Source: Scenedesmus sp. ARA3 (taxonomy: Eukaryota; Chlorophyta; Chlorophyceae; Sphaeropleales; Scenedesmaceae). Taken from it: DNA of 64,000 nucleotides. Under the pieces are notes generated by a model. The model did no database searches and had not been told where the DNA came from. It saw only the letters and a list, made by a program, of their open reading frames with translations. Position 1 is the stretch's first letter. Each line of letters begins with the position of its first letter. The stretch spans positions 1-64,000 of the forward strand of contig RWJK01001573.1 in NCBI GenBank assembly GCA_004335835.1, written 5' to 3'. The translations under genes were made by a program, and so were the position numbers. Shown piece by piece: positions 46,098-56,046 of this stretch.

Positions 46098-49000
46098 ATG
46101 CAAATAGGCTACTCGGGCCCGGGTCCTGGCTTGCTGGGGTCGTCATGGCAGCGGCGAGTGCACCACCCCCTCCAGTGCAGGCCCTGCCCTGTAGCACCTC
46201 GGCAGCTGTGCATACCAAAGAGCGTAGGCCCACGCAGCGGAGGCAACAGCATAAACTGGGCCAGCTGGGCCCTCAGCAGCCTGCTGCTGGGCCGCATAAG
46301 TACTGCTGGCGCGTCAGCAGAGCAGCAGCACAGTCAGCAGCAGCACAGGCAGCGCAGCGCAGCCACCAGCAACCACAATGTTGCGTCAGTGGACAGTCAG
46401 CCCGGTCCTGCAGCGCTGGTTGGGGCTTCAGCCAAGCAGCTGCTGCAGACAGCAGTACACTCGCTGGACATGTTTGAACCGAGGGAGAGCTATACGCTAG
46501 AAAGCCTGCAAACAGTAGATGAACAAGGCATGGATTCCATGGAGGAGATGGGGCAAACAGGCACGCTGGCGACAGCACACATTGTGAAGGCAAACTATGA
46601 GGTAGGTGGCGAGCAGCTGCTGCGTTGTTGTTTGTTGTGCTGCAGCAGCAGCAGTTGAGTGTTGCTTTGTAGGCTGGCAGAGGCCACGGGTGATGCTGTC
46701 TTGCAGGACTGCCCTGCTGCTTACCCAGGCAGCATCACCCGTGGCCTCTGCCAGCCTACAAAGACATCTGAAAACGGTGTATAGCATTTGCAGCATGCAG
46801 TGCAATCGCGCAGCAGCGGGGGCACCTTGCACACCAGGAGCTGCAGCAAGCAGCACCGCCTAGGGATGCTGCGCCAGCAATGTACCAAACGTGTCAGCTC
46901 AAGTTGTGGGGGGCTTGTGCTGCTTCAGCACTGTCAGTGCGCCGCTATCAAACGTTGTAAGGGCTGCGTCAGGGCCGTTGAACTTTTATCTGATACAAAC
47001 AACAAGCAGTAGTTGCACAAAGCGGTGCACATCAAAATGCCACAAGCGCAGCACAGTAGTTGAGCGGGAGCAGCTTCCCAGTGAGGCACCGGCAGTATGT
47101 ACATCCACTACCAGCAACTGCCAAGTAACGTGTTACATTTGATGTCATGTAACTATCAACATGTTACAAACCGCAGGTGCTGCGGATGAGGCTGGCGCGG
47201 TGCGCCGCCTGCGCATCAAGCGGCGAGACCTGCTGCTGCCGCAGCACAACCAACAACATCCTTGTAACACGTTACAAATCATATCATATCACATCACATA
47301 ACAGGTGTTAATGTATCTCAAACATGAAGGTGCTGCGGCTTGATGAGGCTGGTGCGGTGCGCCGCCTGCGCATCAAACGGCGACACCCTCTGCAGGAGCA
47401 TGACCTGCAACTTGCCATAAGTCCGTAACATTACGTAACACATAACAATTAACGTCATACATGCAGGTGCTGCGGCTTGATGAGGCCGGCGCGGTGCGCC
47501 GCCTGCGCATCAAGCGGCGAGACCTGCTGCGCGAGCACGGCCTGCAGCCGCGCGACTTGCGCCGCATTGACCCTACAATTGACTTCACCAAGACCAGCCC
47601 CAGCATTACTATCAAGGAAGATGTGCTGCTGCTGAACCTGGGAGGTATCAGGTACGTGAGCATATTGTGGCCCGCAGCAGCACTCCGTAGCAGCAGCGGA
47701 TGTTGCCAGTGACAGCACAAGCTGCTGTTGCTTGCGCCTGGCGCTCCTGCGCAGCAGCCAGCCTCATGCACCGCGTAGCTTACATTCCGCACTCTGCTCC
47801 GCTGCTGGTGCAATGGCACGTAATTTGAACACTGCTGCAATGTGTGCTGCCGCAGGGCCATCGTGACTGCTGACAAGGCGCTGCTGTTTGAGCCAGCTTC
47901 AGGCAACACGCGCAAGCTGCTGGACACGCTGGTGCCACGGCTGCAGGTGAGATAGGTCAGGACGGTAGGTTGACATGCCACCCGCAGCAGCTGCTGCTGC
48001 TGCTGCTGGTGGTGCTCTGCCAGCAGCCGCTGCGGAGGCAGGGGGAACATTTGCTGCATGTTGAGATGCCACCCGCAGCTGCATGTCTGCTTGTTTGTGT
48101 AGTTGGCTTGTGCTGTGCGGTGTCAGCGCAGTTTTGTGTTGTGAGCATATGCAACCCGCAAAACGTACTTCACTTTGTATCAAACGCCGTTTCTGCTGCT
48201 GCCGCTGTGATGGTGTTGGTGTGCGTCCTGCAGGCCAGTGCAGGGCAGCGGCTGCTGGCGAAGCAGCAAGCAGCAGCAGCAGCGGCGGCTGGCAGCCAGG
48301 GTTCGCGGGACGGCCATGAGAGCGAGCTGTATCGGCGTGAGGCGTACCCAACCAACTGGCAAGCGCGCCAGGCGGGTGCCAGGTGAGAATGCACAGCAGC
48401 AGCAGCAGCAGCAGCAGCATCTGGCTGACTTGGCATCAACACAAGCAGTAGCATCTGTAGTGTGCAGCCCCGTGCCATTCAAGAGGCCAGCACGCATGGC
48501 AGCACTTCAGGCAAAGCATATGCGGCTGAAAGATGTTCTTTGCAAGCAGCTGTCGCAGTTGCTGGGGTGCCAGGCAAGGGAGGTGTTTACCAGACTGCAG
48601 AAAGACCAGGCTTGCCTTGCAGTGTCGCTCCGGTCATCGCTGCTGATCATGCTGCGTAAGCGCCACTGTTGCTGCTGCTGCTGCTGCTGCTGCTGTCAGG
48701 GCTCCTCCCTTTGAGCTGGAGGTGCTGGAAGGCGTGCTCATGGTGGCCACAGGTGCGCTTGATTGCGGACACATTTGTCCGAAACTCAAGACAGCATGTG
48801 ATTCGAACTTATGATGAACAGTGAAAGCCAGTCGGCAGCTATATGTCATCGTCAGCACGACAGCATGTTACCTGTCTCTTTGGCCGCGCTGCTGCAGGCC
48901 GGCTGGATGCCGAAGTGCTATCTGTGACGCGGCGAGTCGGGGAGCTGCTGCAGAAGCTGCCGCAGAGCATCAACTCGTCACTTTGACCGCACTTCTGTTA

Positions 49001-50439
49001 CTTTGACCGTGCTGCTGCAGGTCGGCTGGATGCCGAGGTGCTGAGTGTGACGCGGCGAGTTGGGGAGCTGCTGCAGAAGCTGCCGCAGAGCATCAACTCG
49101 TCGCTTTGACCGCACTTCTGTTACTTTGACCGCGCTGCTGCAGGCCGGCTGGATGCCGAGGTGCTGAGTGTGACGCGGCGAGTCGGGGAGCTGCTGCAGA
49201 AGCTGCCGCGCGATATCAACCCTGTCAATCTAGAAGAACTACGGCGCATTAAGCAGACGCTAGTGGAACTGGAAAACAAGGTGCGCTGTTACTTTGGCAA
49301 TAAAATGTGTTTAGTTATTTTGAGCATCAACCCAGTCAACCTGGAGGAGCTGCGGCGCATCAAGCAGACGCTGGTAGAGCTGGAAAACAAGGTGCTGATC
49401 GTATAGCGTGCCTTTCAGTCATGTTTGTAGCATGTCTTAGTCACTGAATGCGCCAACCCTGTCAACCTAGAGCTGCGGCGCATCAAGCAGACGCTAGTGG
49501 AGCTGGAAAACAAGGTGTGCTGTTCTTTCATGTTATATCAGATGTAGTTTACCTGTACTCATTCCTGCAATTTCTAAACCCACACACCCATTTCGTACGG
49601 TTCAAAACCACAAAAACTCGAACCCTAAACCATGCTTACTTGTTACATTTGAACTCTGTTTGCAGGCCGACACGCTGCGTGACATGCTGGAGCAGATCAT
49701 GGATGATGAAGATGAGCTGCGAGAGCTCACTCCCACAAGGCCAAACCCTAACCGCAATCCCTGCTTGCCTGTCATGTATTTTACCTGTTTGCAGGCCGAC
49801 ACGCTGCGTGAGATGCTGGAGCAGATCATGGATGACGAGGATGAGCTGCGAGAGCTCAACCTCAGCAGCCGGCCGCGCCGCGAGGAGCGCCGCAAGCAGC
49901 GCGAGCGCGACCGCATGGAGCGTCAGCTCACCAGGTGAGTGGATGTTTGACTGAGGTTTGACTGAGGTTTGACTGAGGTTGTGACTGAGGTTGTTGCAGA
50001 GGTTGTTACTGAGGTTTCAATGTGGTGTGACTGCCGTTTGACTGAGGTTGTGACTGAGGTTTGAGTGAGGTCTGACTGAGGTTTGGCTGCTTCGACGTGT
50101 CGGCGCAACCGCATGGACCACCAGCTCGCGCCGTGCATAGACGTGCCATAGATGCCGCATTGGCTGGCATGTATGCATGCCCACTTGTGTATGCATGCCC
50201 ACTTGTGTATGCATGCCCACTTGTGTGCCTGCTGTGGCTTGCTGCTGGGTTGATGTGCGAGCACGACCGCACGCAACGCCAAGGATCTGACTGCACACAC
50301 CGCCGCAACTACTGCATGTTGCTGCATTGTGCAGGGCTCGAGAAGAAATGGAGCAGACGCGGCGCAACAGCAGCTTGGACGACGAGCAGCGGCGAAACAA
50401 CAGCAGCAGCAGCAGCGGCGATGGCGGCGGCGGCAGCAA

Positions 50440-50470
<31 letters not shown>

Positions 50471-52801
50471 GGCATGCAGCCCGGCAGCCCTGGCGGCGGC
50501 AGCAGCAGTAGCAGCCGTGGCAGCAGCAGCAGCAGCAGTAGCTGGCCGTCAGGGCCTGGAGTGCAGCGGGGCCCTGGCTCACTGCCCTGGCCACTGCTGG
50601 CAGGGCCTTACCAGACTGCTGCTGGCAGGTGAGGACAGAGGCCTGCTGCTGCTGCTGCTGCTGCTGACCTGTGCATTTGCTGTGTTTTCGTTGCTTGCAT
50701 GTATCCTATCGCACCCCCTGTGACCTGCTGGCAGCAAACTAGCAAAGTAAAGCTAAATTCTCCTTCCATGCATGTACACATAGGTGCAGCCCTAGCAGTA
50801 GTCGCCCTTGCACACTAGGCCCTGCTGATCTGATCTTATATGTACTAGTGCCAATCTTATACACACAAGTGTACCGGTGCTGTTTTTCTTTGTGTGTATT
50901 GCTGCTGATGTTACACACAGGTACAGCCCCAGCAGTAGTCCCCCTGGCACCCCAGGCCGTAGCTCACCCAGCAGCAGCAGCAGCAGCAGTCGACTGCTAG
51001 GGCCGCACGCATTCGCAGGGCCTGCGACTACAGCAGCAGAAGCAAATGCAACAGCGCGGAGAGAGCGGCTGGCTGAGCTGTATGCGAAGCACGGCCTGCG
51101 CAGAGGCCCTGGGGGTGTGATTGTGCCGCCGCCGGGCGGCCGGGACAAGCAGCAGCGGGAGGATGACCAGCGCTGGAGGTGGGCGGCTGCTGTGTGGAGG
51201 GAGCCAGCTGCTGCTGCATGCATGTGTTACAGTTGTGGATGCTGTATGTTGGTGGTTGGGCAGGCACAGTTGTGTTGGCGTGTTGGATAGCAGCCTTGTG
51301 CTAGGCAGGTAAGTGTCGGCTGGCGGAGCTGTATGCAAAGCATGGCCTGCGCAGAGGCCCTGGGGGCATGATTGTGCCGCCGCCTGGCGGCAGGGACAAG
51401 CAGCAGCGGGAGGATGACCAGCGGTGGAGGTGGGCGGCTGCTGCTTGGTGGGGAGTCAGCTGCTGCTGCCCGCGTTGGTGTGGGGATGTGCAGCAACTGG
51501 CAAAGTGTCTTTTTTGCTGGTGGCTGGGCATGCCGGGGCTGTTGAAGCACGGGTGATGGCACTGACCGCCCGAGAGCAAATGCCTTATTGCACCGATTGC
51601 CTGGCTGCCCCACCGCCGCACTGCCTCACCTTCTTACCTGCAGGGAGGAAGGCCGCTTTGAAAGCCGTGAACGTGATCGGGACCGAGACCGTGACCGCGA
51701 GGGCACGGGTGACCCCGAGGACGACTTCCAGGATGCGCAGGACGCACTGGAGGAGTTGGCAGAGCAAGAAGAAGAGGAGGAGGAGCTGGAGGAGGTGCGG
51801 CTGTGTGTGTGTGGTTTTGAGAGGGGACTGGGGCAGGGGTACTAGCCGGACATAGTTACATGTGGGCCCTGGCACCATCTTAGATGAGCCACAACAGGTT
51901 GAACACAAGGAGAGTGAGCACCGTAGAACACAATTTTGTAGCTGTTTGTGGTGTTGCTGGATGTGGCATATCAGCTGTGGCAGGATGCGCTAGAAGAGTT
52001 GGCTGAGCAGGAAGAAGAGGAGGAGGAGCTGGAGGAGGTGCGTGGTGGCGTTCTCGATGGGGCATTTTTCATTGTCGAGGAGTGGGGGCGGTGTCTGATT
52101 CTGCAATGTGGCGGGGCTGGCTGAGCAGGAGGAGGAGCAGCTGGAGGAGGTGCGGTTGTGTGTGTGGTTTTGTAGCTGGTTGCGGTGTTGCTGGATGTGG
52201 CATGCGGAGGAGCTGGAGGAGGTGAGTGGCTGGCTTTGATGATAGAGAGAAGATGGACATCGAGTTCAGCTCGTCTTATATGTTGAATAACATGGAGCAT
52301 GACATGGCATTGTAACGTGTCATGCGACATGCTGCGCCTGGTTGAGGAGGTGCTGGAGTACTACCTGCAGCGTGCGTCTGCCCCGCAGTTTGGGATGCTG
52401 AGGACGCAGTAAATTGCAATTACATATTTCTAACGTGTCACTAACTTGTCAAGTAACATGTTTGTAACACAGGTGGAAGACCTGCTTGAGTACTACCTGC
52501 AGCGCGCGTCAGCAACGCAGTCGGAAGCTGAGCGGTTGCTGGAGGGCGCGCGCGACCTGGAGGAGAGCATAGGCGTCAGCCTTAGCGCGCGACGGTGAGC
52601 TGCAGCAGCAGCAGCAGCAGCGGCAGCGTTGCGCTGTCCAGAGCATGTTTGAAATGTTCGCAGCAGCAGCTAAGGGCTGTGTGTGCGCCAAACTCTCCCT
52701 GCTGTGCTGCACCTCCATCACAGTCAGCCAGCAATGTCCGTCACACAGGTGACACCATGTTTTGATCCTGTGACCAAGCTCTTGCTGCTGCTGCTGCTGC
52801 C

Positions 52802-52833
<32 letters not shown>

Positions 52834-53049
52834 AGGTACGAGGTCAACCGGCTTGAGCTGATGCTGTCCATGGGCAGCTTTGCTGCTGCGCTTGGGGCCA
52901 TGATTGCCGGCATCTTTGGCATGAACATGCGGTCAACTCTGGAGGCCAGCTTCTGGGGCTTCTGGGGTGTCACTGGCGCCATCATCATCGGTTGCGGCTA
53001 CGTGTTTGTGGCCATCATGCGCTACACGCAGAAGAAGCGCATCCTGTGA
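46098..53049 (+). CDS. MRS2: MRS2/CorA-type magnesium transporter
   Basis: Mg2+ channel of an organelle inner membrane, pentameric in the CorA family. Twelve exons join in frame to 765 residues: 46098-46601, 47467-47651, 47856-47946, 48234-48382, 48700-48752, 49144-49280, 49795-49934, 50335-50628, 50921-51178, 51644-51794, 52473-52594, 52836-53049. N terminus is Arg/Ser-rich (transit-like). Family landmarks: IKRRDLLREHGLQPRDLRRI, AIVTADKALLFEP, PPFELEVLEGVL, NPVNLEELRRIKQTLVELEN, EQIMDDEDELREL, and the C-terminal GIFGMNM (the GMN pore motif, ~residue 723) between two membrane helices. It is much longer than usual (400-500) because exons 8-10 add a Ser/Gly-rich and charged insert before the last helix. 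Confident. Confidence 0.95.
46665..46763. ncRNA. Perfect 34-bp inverted repeat (candidate hairpin RNA)
   Basis: Arms 46665-46698 and 46730-46763 are exactly complementary (first arm begins CTTTGTAGGCTGGCAGAGG) around a 31-nt loop. Wobble and canonical pairs can extend the stem about 3 bp inward. It sits in the first intron of MRS2, 64 bp past the donor. Size and pairing match a small-RNA precursor. Expression is unknown. Confidence 0.55.
47175..47390 (+). repeat. Two acceptor-side shards of MRS2 exon 2
   Basis: Copies near 47177-47240 and 47328-47390 repeat VLRLDEAGAVRRLRIKRRD with a CAG or CATGAAG-type start, upstream of the real exon (47467). Intron DNA between them shares GTTACA-rich segments. 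Confidence 0.88.
48895..49110 (+). repeat. Two acceptor-side shards of MRS2 exon 6
   Basis: Copies near 48897-48985 and 49021-49108 repeat GRLDAEVLSVTRRVGELLQK and then diverge to SINSSL and a stop. They lie upstream of the real exon start (49144). Each has the GCTGCTGCAG acceptor. The two are almost identical to each other over ~120 bp. Confidence 0.9.
49322..49520 (+). repeat. Two donor-side shards of MRS2 exon 6
   Basis: Copies near 49325-49392 and 49455-49516 repeat NPVNLEELRRIKQTLVELEN with the AAGGTG donor, downstream of the real exon end (49280). The second lacks two codons of the block. Confidence 0.9.
49665..49735 (+). repeat. Acceptor-side shard of MRS2 exon 7
   Basis: Repeats ADTLRDMLEQIMDDEDELRE with its TTTGCAG acceptor, 128 bp before the real exon. 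Confidence 0.9.
51315..51435 (+). repeat. Donor-side shard of MRS2 exon 9
   Basis: Repeats RLAELYAKHGLRRGPGGMIV through DDQRWR and GTGGGC, downstream of the real exon (50921-51178). Confidence 0.88.
51980..52395 (+). repeat. Shards of MRS2 exons 10 and 11
   Basis: Donor-side copies of exon 10 near 51983-52040, 52115-52152 and 52203-52223 (ALEELAEQEEEEEELEE, progressively shorter). An acceptor-side copy of exon 11 near 52340-52392 (VEEVLEYYLQRASAPQ). The real exons are 51644-51794 and 52473-52594. Confidence 0.85.
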
Positions 53050-53385
53050 GCACAGCACAGCAGCAGCAGCAGCAGCAGCGCAGCAGCGGGAGGCGTGGTG
53101 TCTGTTGCGTGTTTGTGGCCATCATGCGCTACACGCAGAAGAAGCACATCTTGTGAGCACAGCACAGCAGCAGCAGCAGCAGCAGCAGCAGCGCAGCAGC
53201 GGGAGGCGTGTAGTCTGTTGCGTGTTTGTGGCCATCATGCGCTACACGCAGAAGAAGCACATCTTGTGAGCACAGCACAGCAGCAGCAGCAGCAGCAGCA
53301 GCAGCGCAGCAGCGGGAGGCGTGTAGTCTGTTGCGTGTTTTTGGCCATCATGCACTACACGCAGAAGAAGCGCATCCTGTGATGG
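53050..53385 (+). repeat. Three copies of the MRS2 C-terminal end in the 3' flank
   Basis: Units of about 117 bp repeat FVAIMRYTQKKHIL plus the stop codon and a (CAG)n GCAGCGGGAGGCGTG tail. They lie after the real stop (53047-53049), so they are probably 3' UTR. The coding part is well preserved. Confidence 0.92.
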
Positions 53386-53949
53386 GGTGTGTTGGTAGCC
53401 TGTGGTGTGTTGCAAAGCGGCAGGAGGCTAGTGGTGGGCATGGTTAGCTGCGTGTGTGCGGTGAGGTGTGGCGCGTGCATGTGCGGGTGTCGTGTGTGCA
53501 TGGGCTTGCTGCAGCAGTAGCGCCCTGTTACAACTGCTACACCACAGCACCGCCACTCCCGGCTCGGCCCTACTCAATGTGCAAAGTATGTTGTTTCAGT
53601 TTCAAACATTTCAGCGCACTAGTAGGTCTAGTCAGCGCTGGTGCAGAGGTCAAAAATGCACATAGCAACATCCCTAGGAAACTGCCATGGGTGTAGGCCC
53701 TGCATTGGGTGTAGCAAGTGAAGGTAGCATTCGTAACGTCGCATGTCGCATTGCATGGTGTGCTCAGAACTACGAGTCGTAGCGTGTGTGAATGTTTTTG
53801 GTGTGATGTGTGAACGCTGATTTTTTGACTGGCGCGTGGTAGTGGGTTTGAAGCCACCAGGCTCTGCATGCCGCGCATGCATGCTGCTGCCACACTGCCG
53901 CCAACACGCAGCGGTGCTCTGCTAGCAGGTGGTACGCTGCAGCACCACT

Positions 53950-53984
<35 letters not shown>

Positions 53985-56046
53985 CAGCACCAGGTGGCTC
54001 CGGGGGCACTGCGTCAGCCTGCATAGTGCTGGCTGCAGCACCTGCAGTGGGGTCTGCGTGGTGCACCACATGCTCTGCAGTCGAGTGTGTTCTCGCACTT
54101 TCCTCTGGCGTGGTGCATTGGACCGGCTACAGTTGTAGGCGGCTTATTGTCATCAGTCGTCATGCACGTGTGTGTCTTTGGATCACTTCAAGTGACATTG
54201 ATCACCAAGCTTACGCGCATCGGCACTGCCGCTGCAGCTCAAGCATCAGTCGCAGATGTTGGGTGTAGAACAGGACCTGGTGCAGTGTGAGCTGTGGTTG
54301 TTTCAGTGGGTCACGGTGTCTCCACTGCTTAGTGCTCTTGGTGCTGTACACTATGCTCGGTCAATAGCAGCGACGGGACAGGTAGCAGCAGGGTGTTTCC
54401 CTGCATGAGCTAGAGAATTTCTCAGGAGTGTGTTTGTGTGGTGAGTTTGGTGCTGCCACCAGTGGTGGTGGGTGTGGATGGTTTGGCCAGCCAGCGGTGC
54501 ACTGCAAACCGTGTGTTGGCGTGTCCTTCTGCTGATGAGATCGATGAGCTCTTTGCCCGATGTGGTGGCGCACAGGGGGCACTCTCATGGAGGGTAACGT
54601 TTTTGTCACTGTCTCGGAGGAGCAGTAGTGCATGGAGTGATTGGACTCTATTCATGCTGAGCAGCCGCTGCTGGCGGCCATATGGTCATCTGCAGCTGCA
54701 GCTGGCCCAGCTGGGTACTGCTGTGCTTTAACACGACATCAAGTGCCACGTGATCGGCGATTAAGTTGAGCAAATCTGCATGACGCAGCGGTTCACGCAA
54801 CACAACCACTGAAGCCAGACTGGATTGATTGTCAGGCAGCCCAGGCTCAGACCAGGCTGGTCAAACATGGCGTTTGACAGGCTGCTTGTGGAAAGTGCCA
54901 CACTGCTTGCAGGAAACACAAGACAAGCCAGAGTTTGACTCAACTATCATCCGTCTGTTAGAGAGATGACAGACGGCGGCACAGGCCAGCACTGGTATCT
55001 TGCACACCGTACCCTGCCTGCAACAAGGACTGCAGCACGCACTGCACGCACATCATGCAGCAAACTGTGAACACACGTTGCTTGCTCATAAAAAGTGATC
55101 AGCCACGAACGAAGTGGTTGCGTGGGCCATGCAGGCAGCCGAGAGGCAGGCAGCGCCTGCACGTGGCAGGTGGGATGGGACCTGCGGTGTTCATGCTTAC
55201 ATGCACAACATAGGCTCCCAATGATGATATACGTCTGATGGAAAAAGCATAAGCCTACACCCAACGGACGGCAACCCATGGCAGCCACTCTTTGTCACTT
55301 GCCATGTTCAAGCGACCTTTGACACTCGAAGATTTAAAAATGCACTGTCACCAATATTAGGTGTAGATGCACGGATCATGAGCGGTGTGTGGAGTGAGCC
55401 AGATGAGGACCGAGTGACAAAAGTAAGACGAAATGGGAGCCGACAGTTCTGCCTTACTAGCTCTGCAATATGTTTTGATTGTGTTTATAGATGATCTGGA
55501 AGCAGACCCGGTCTGTTCTGCCGTGACTGACAAGCTGCGTAGGAGTGGTGCCACCGACCGGGTGACAAGTTTGATTTCTGCTTGTTGGCGCCTCCGTATG
55601 CAGGGTGAAGCACGGTGAACACATTCCTGTTACTTTACGTTGTTTTTTCCACACACTTCAGAGCCTCTCTTTGCTTTTCTGCTTGGTCAGCGACCGTAAT
55701 TCAAGTGGACCTGACGGTGGCAGGCTTGTTGAAGAGCCAATCTGGTTTAACTTGGGTCAAACACAGATTTTGACGGCTCTTGGGCGGTTGGTGCTGTCAT
55801 GGTGAGCTGCCTGCGAGCTGACCAGTAGTGCGCTGCTATAAACCAATCAGAGGCCTGCATGCTCTCAAAAACAGCCTCAATGGTTTGATATATCTTTGAC
55901 ATACGTTCATCAGCACTTGGATCGTGTGCCTGGGACAGTGTTCGTTCGGTGTATGGAATTGCCGGCCACAGGCCGACAGAGCCTGTACGTTCTGCCTCGC
56001 GTGCTTCGCCTCCCTCGATCACCGTTTCTAAGCCTTCATCTACGTT
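53386..56046. other. Unassigned spacer between MRS2 and LPMO
   Basis: About 2.7 kb. Short hydrophobic plus-strand frames near 54087-54290 and 54438-54600 (CPSADEIDELFARCGG, then a GT donor) could belong to an unrecognised gene. From about 55330 to 56040 the sequence loses the CAG/CTG texture, with a minus-strand open frame at 55747-56076 whose composition is ordinary but which I cannot identify. Confidence 0.4.

Noticed and set aside
54087..54290. Hydrophobic frame (FPLAWCIGP) briefly considered as a microbial-type rhodopsin helix
   Set aside because: No retinal-binding Lys context and no neighbouring helices could be found. The resemblance is too short.
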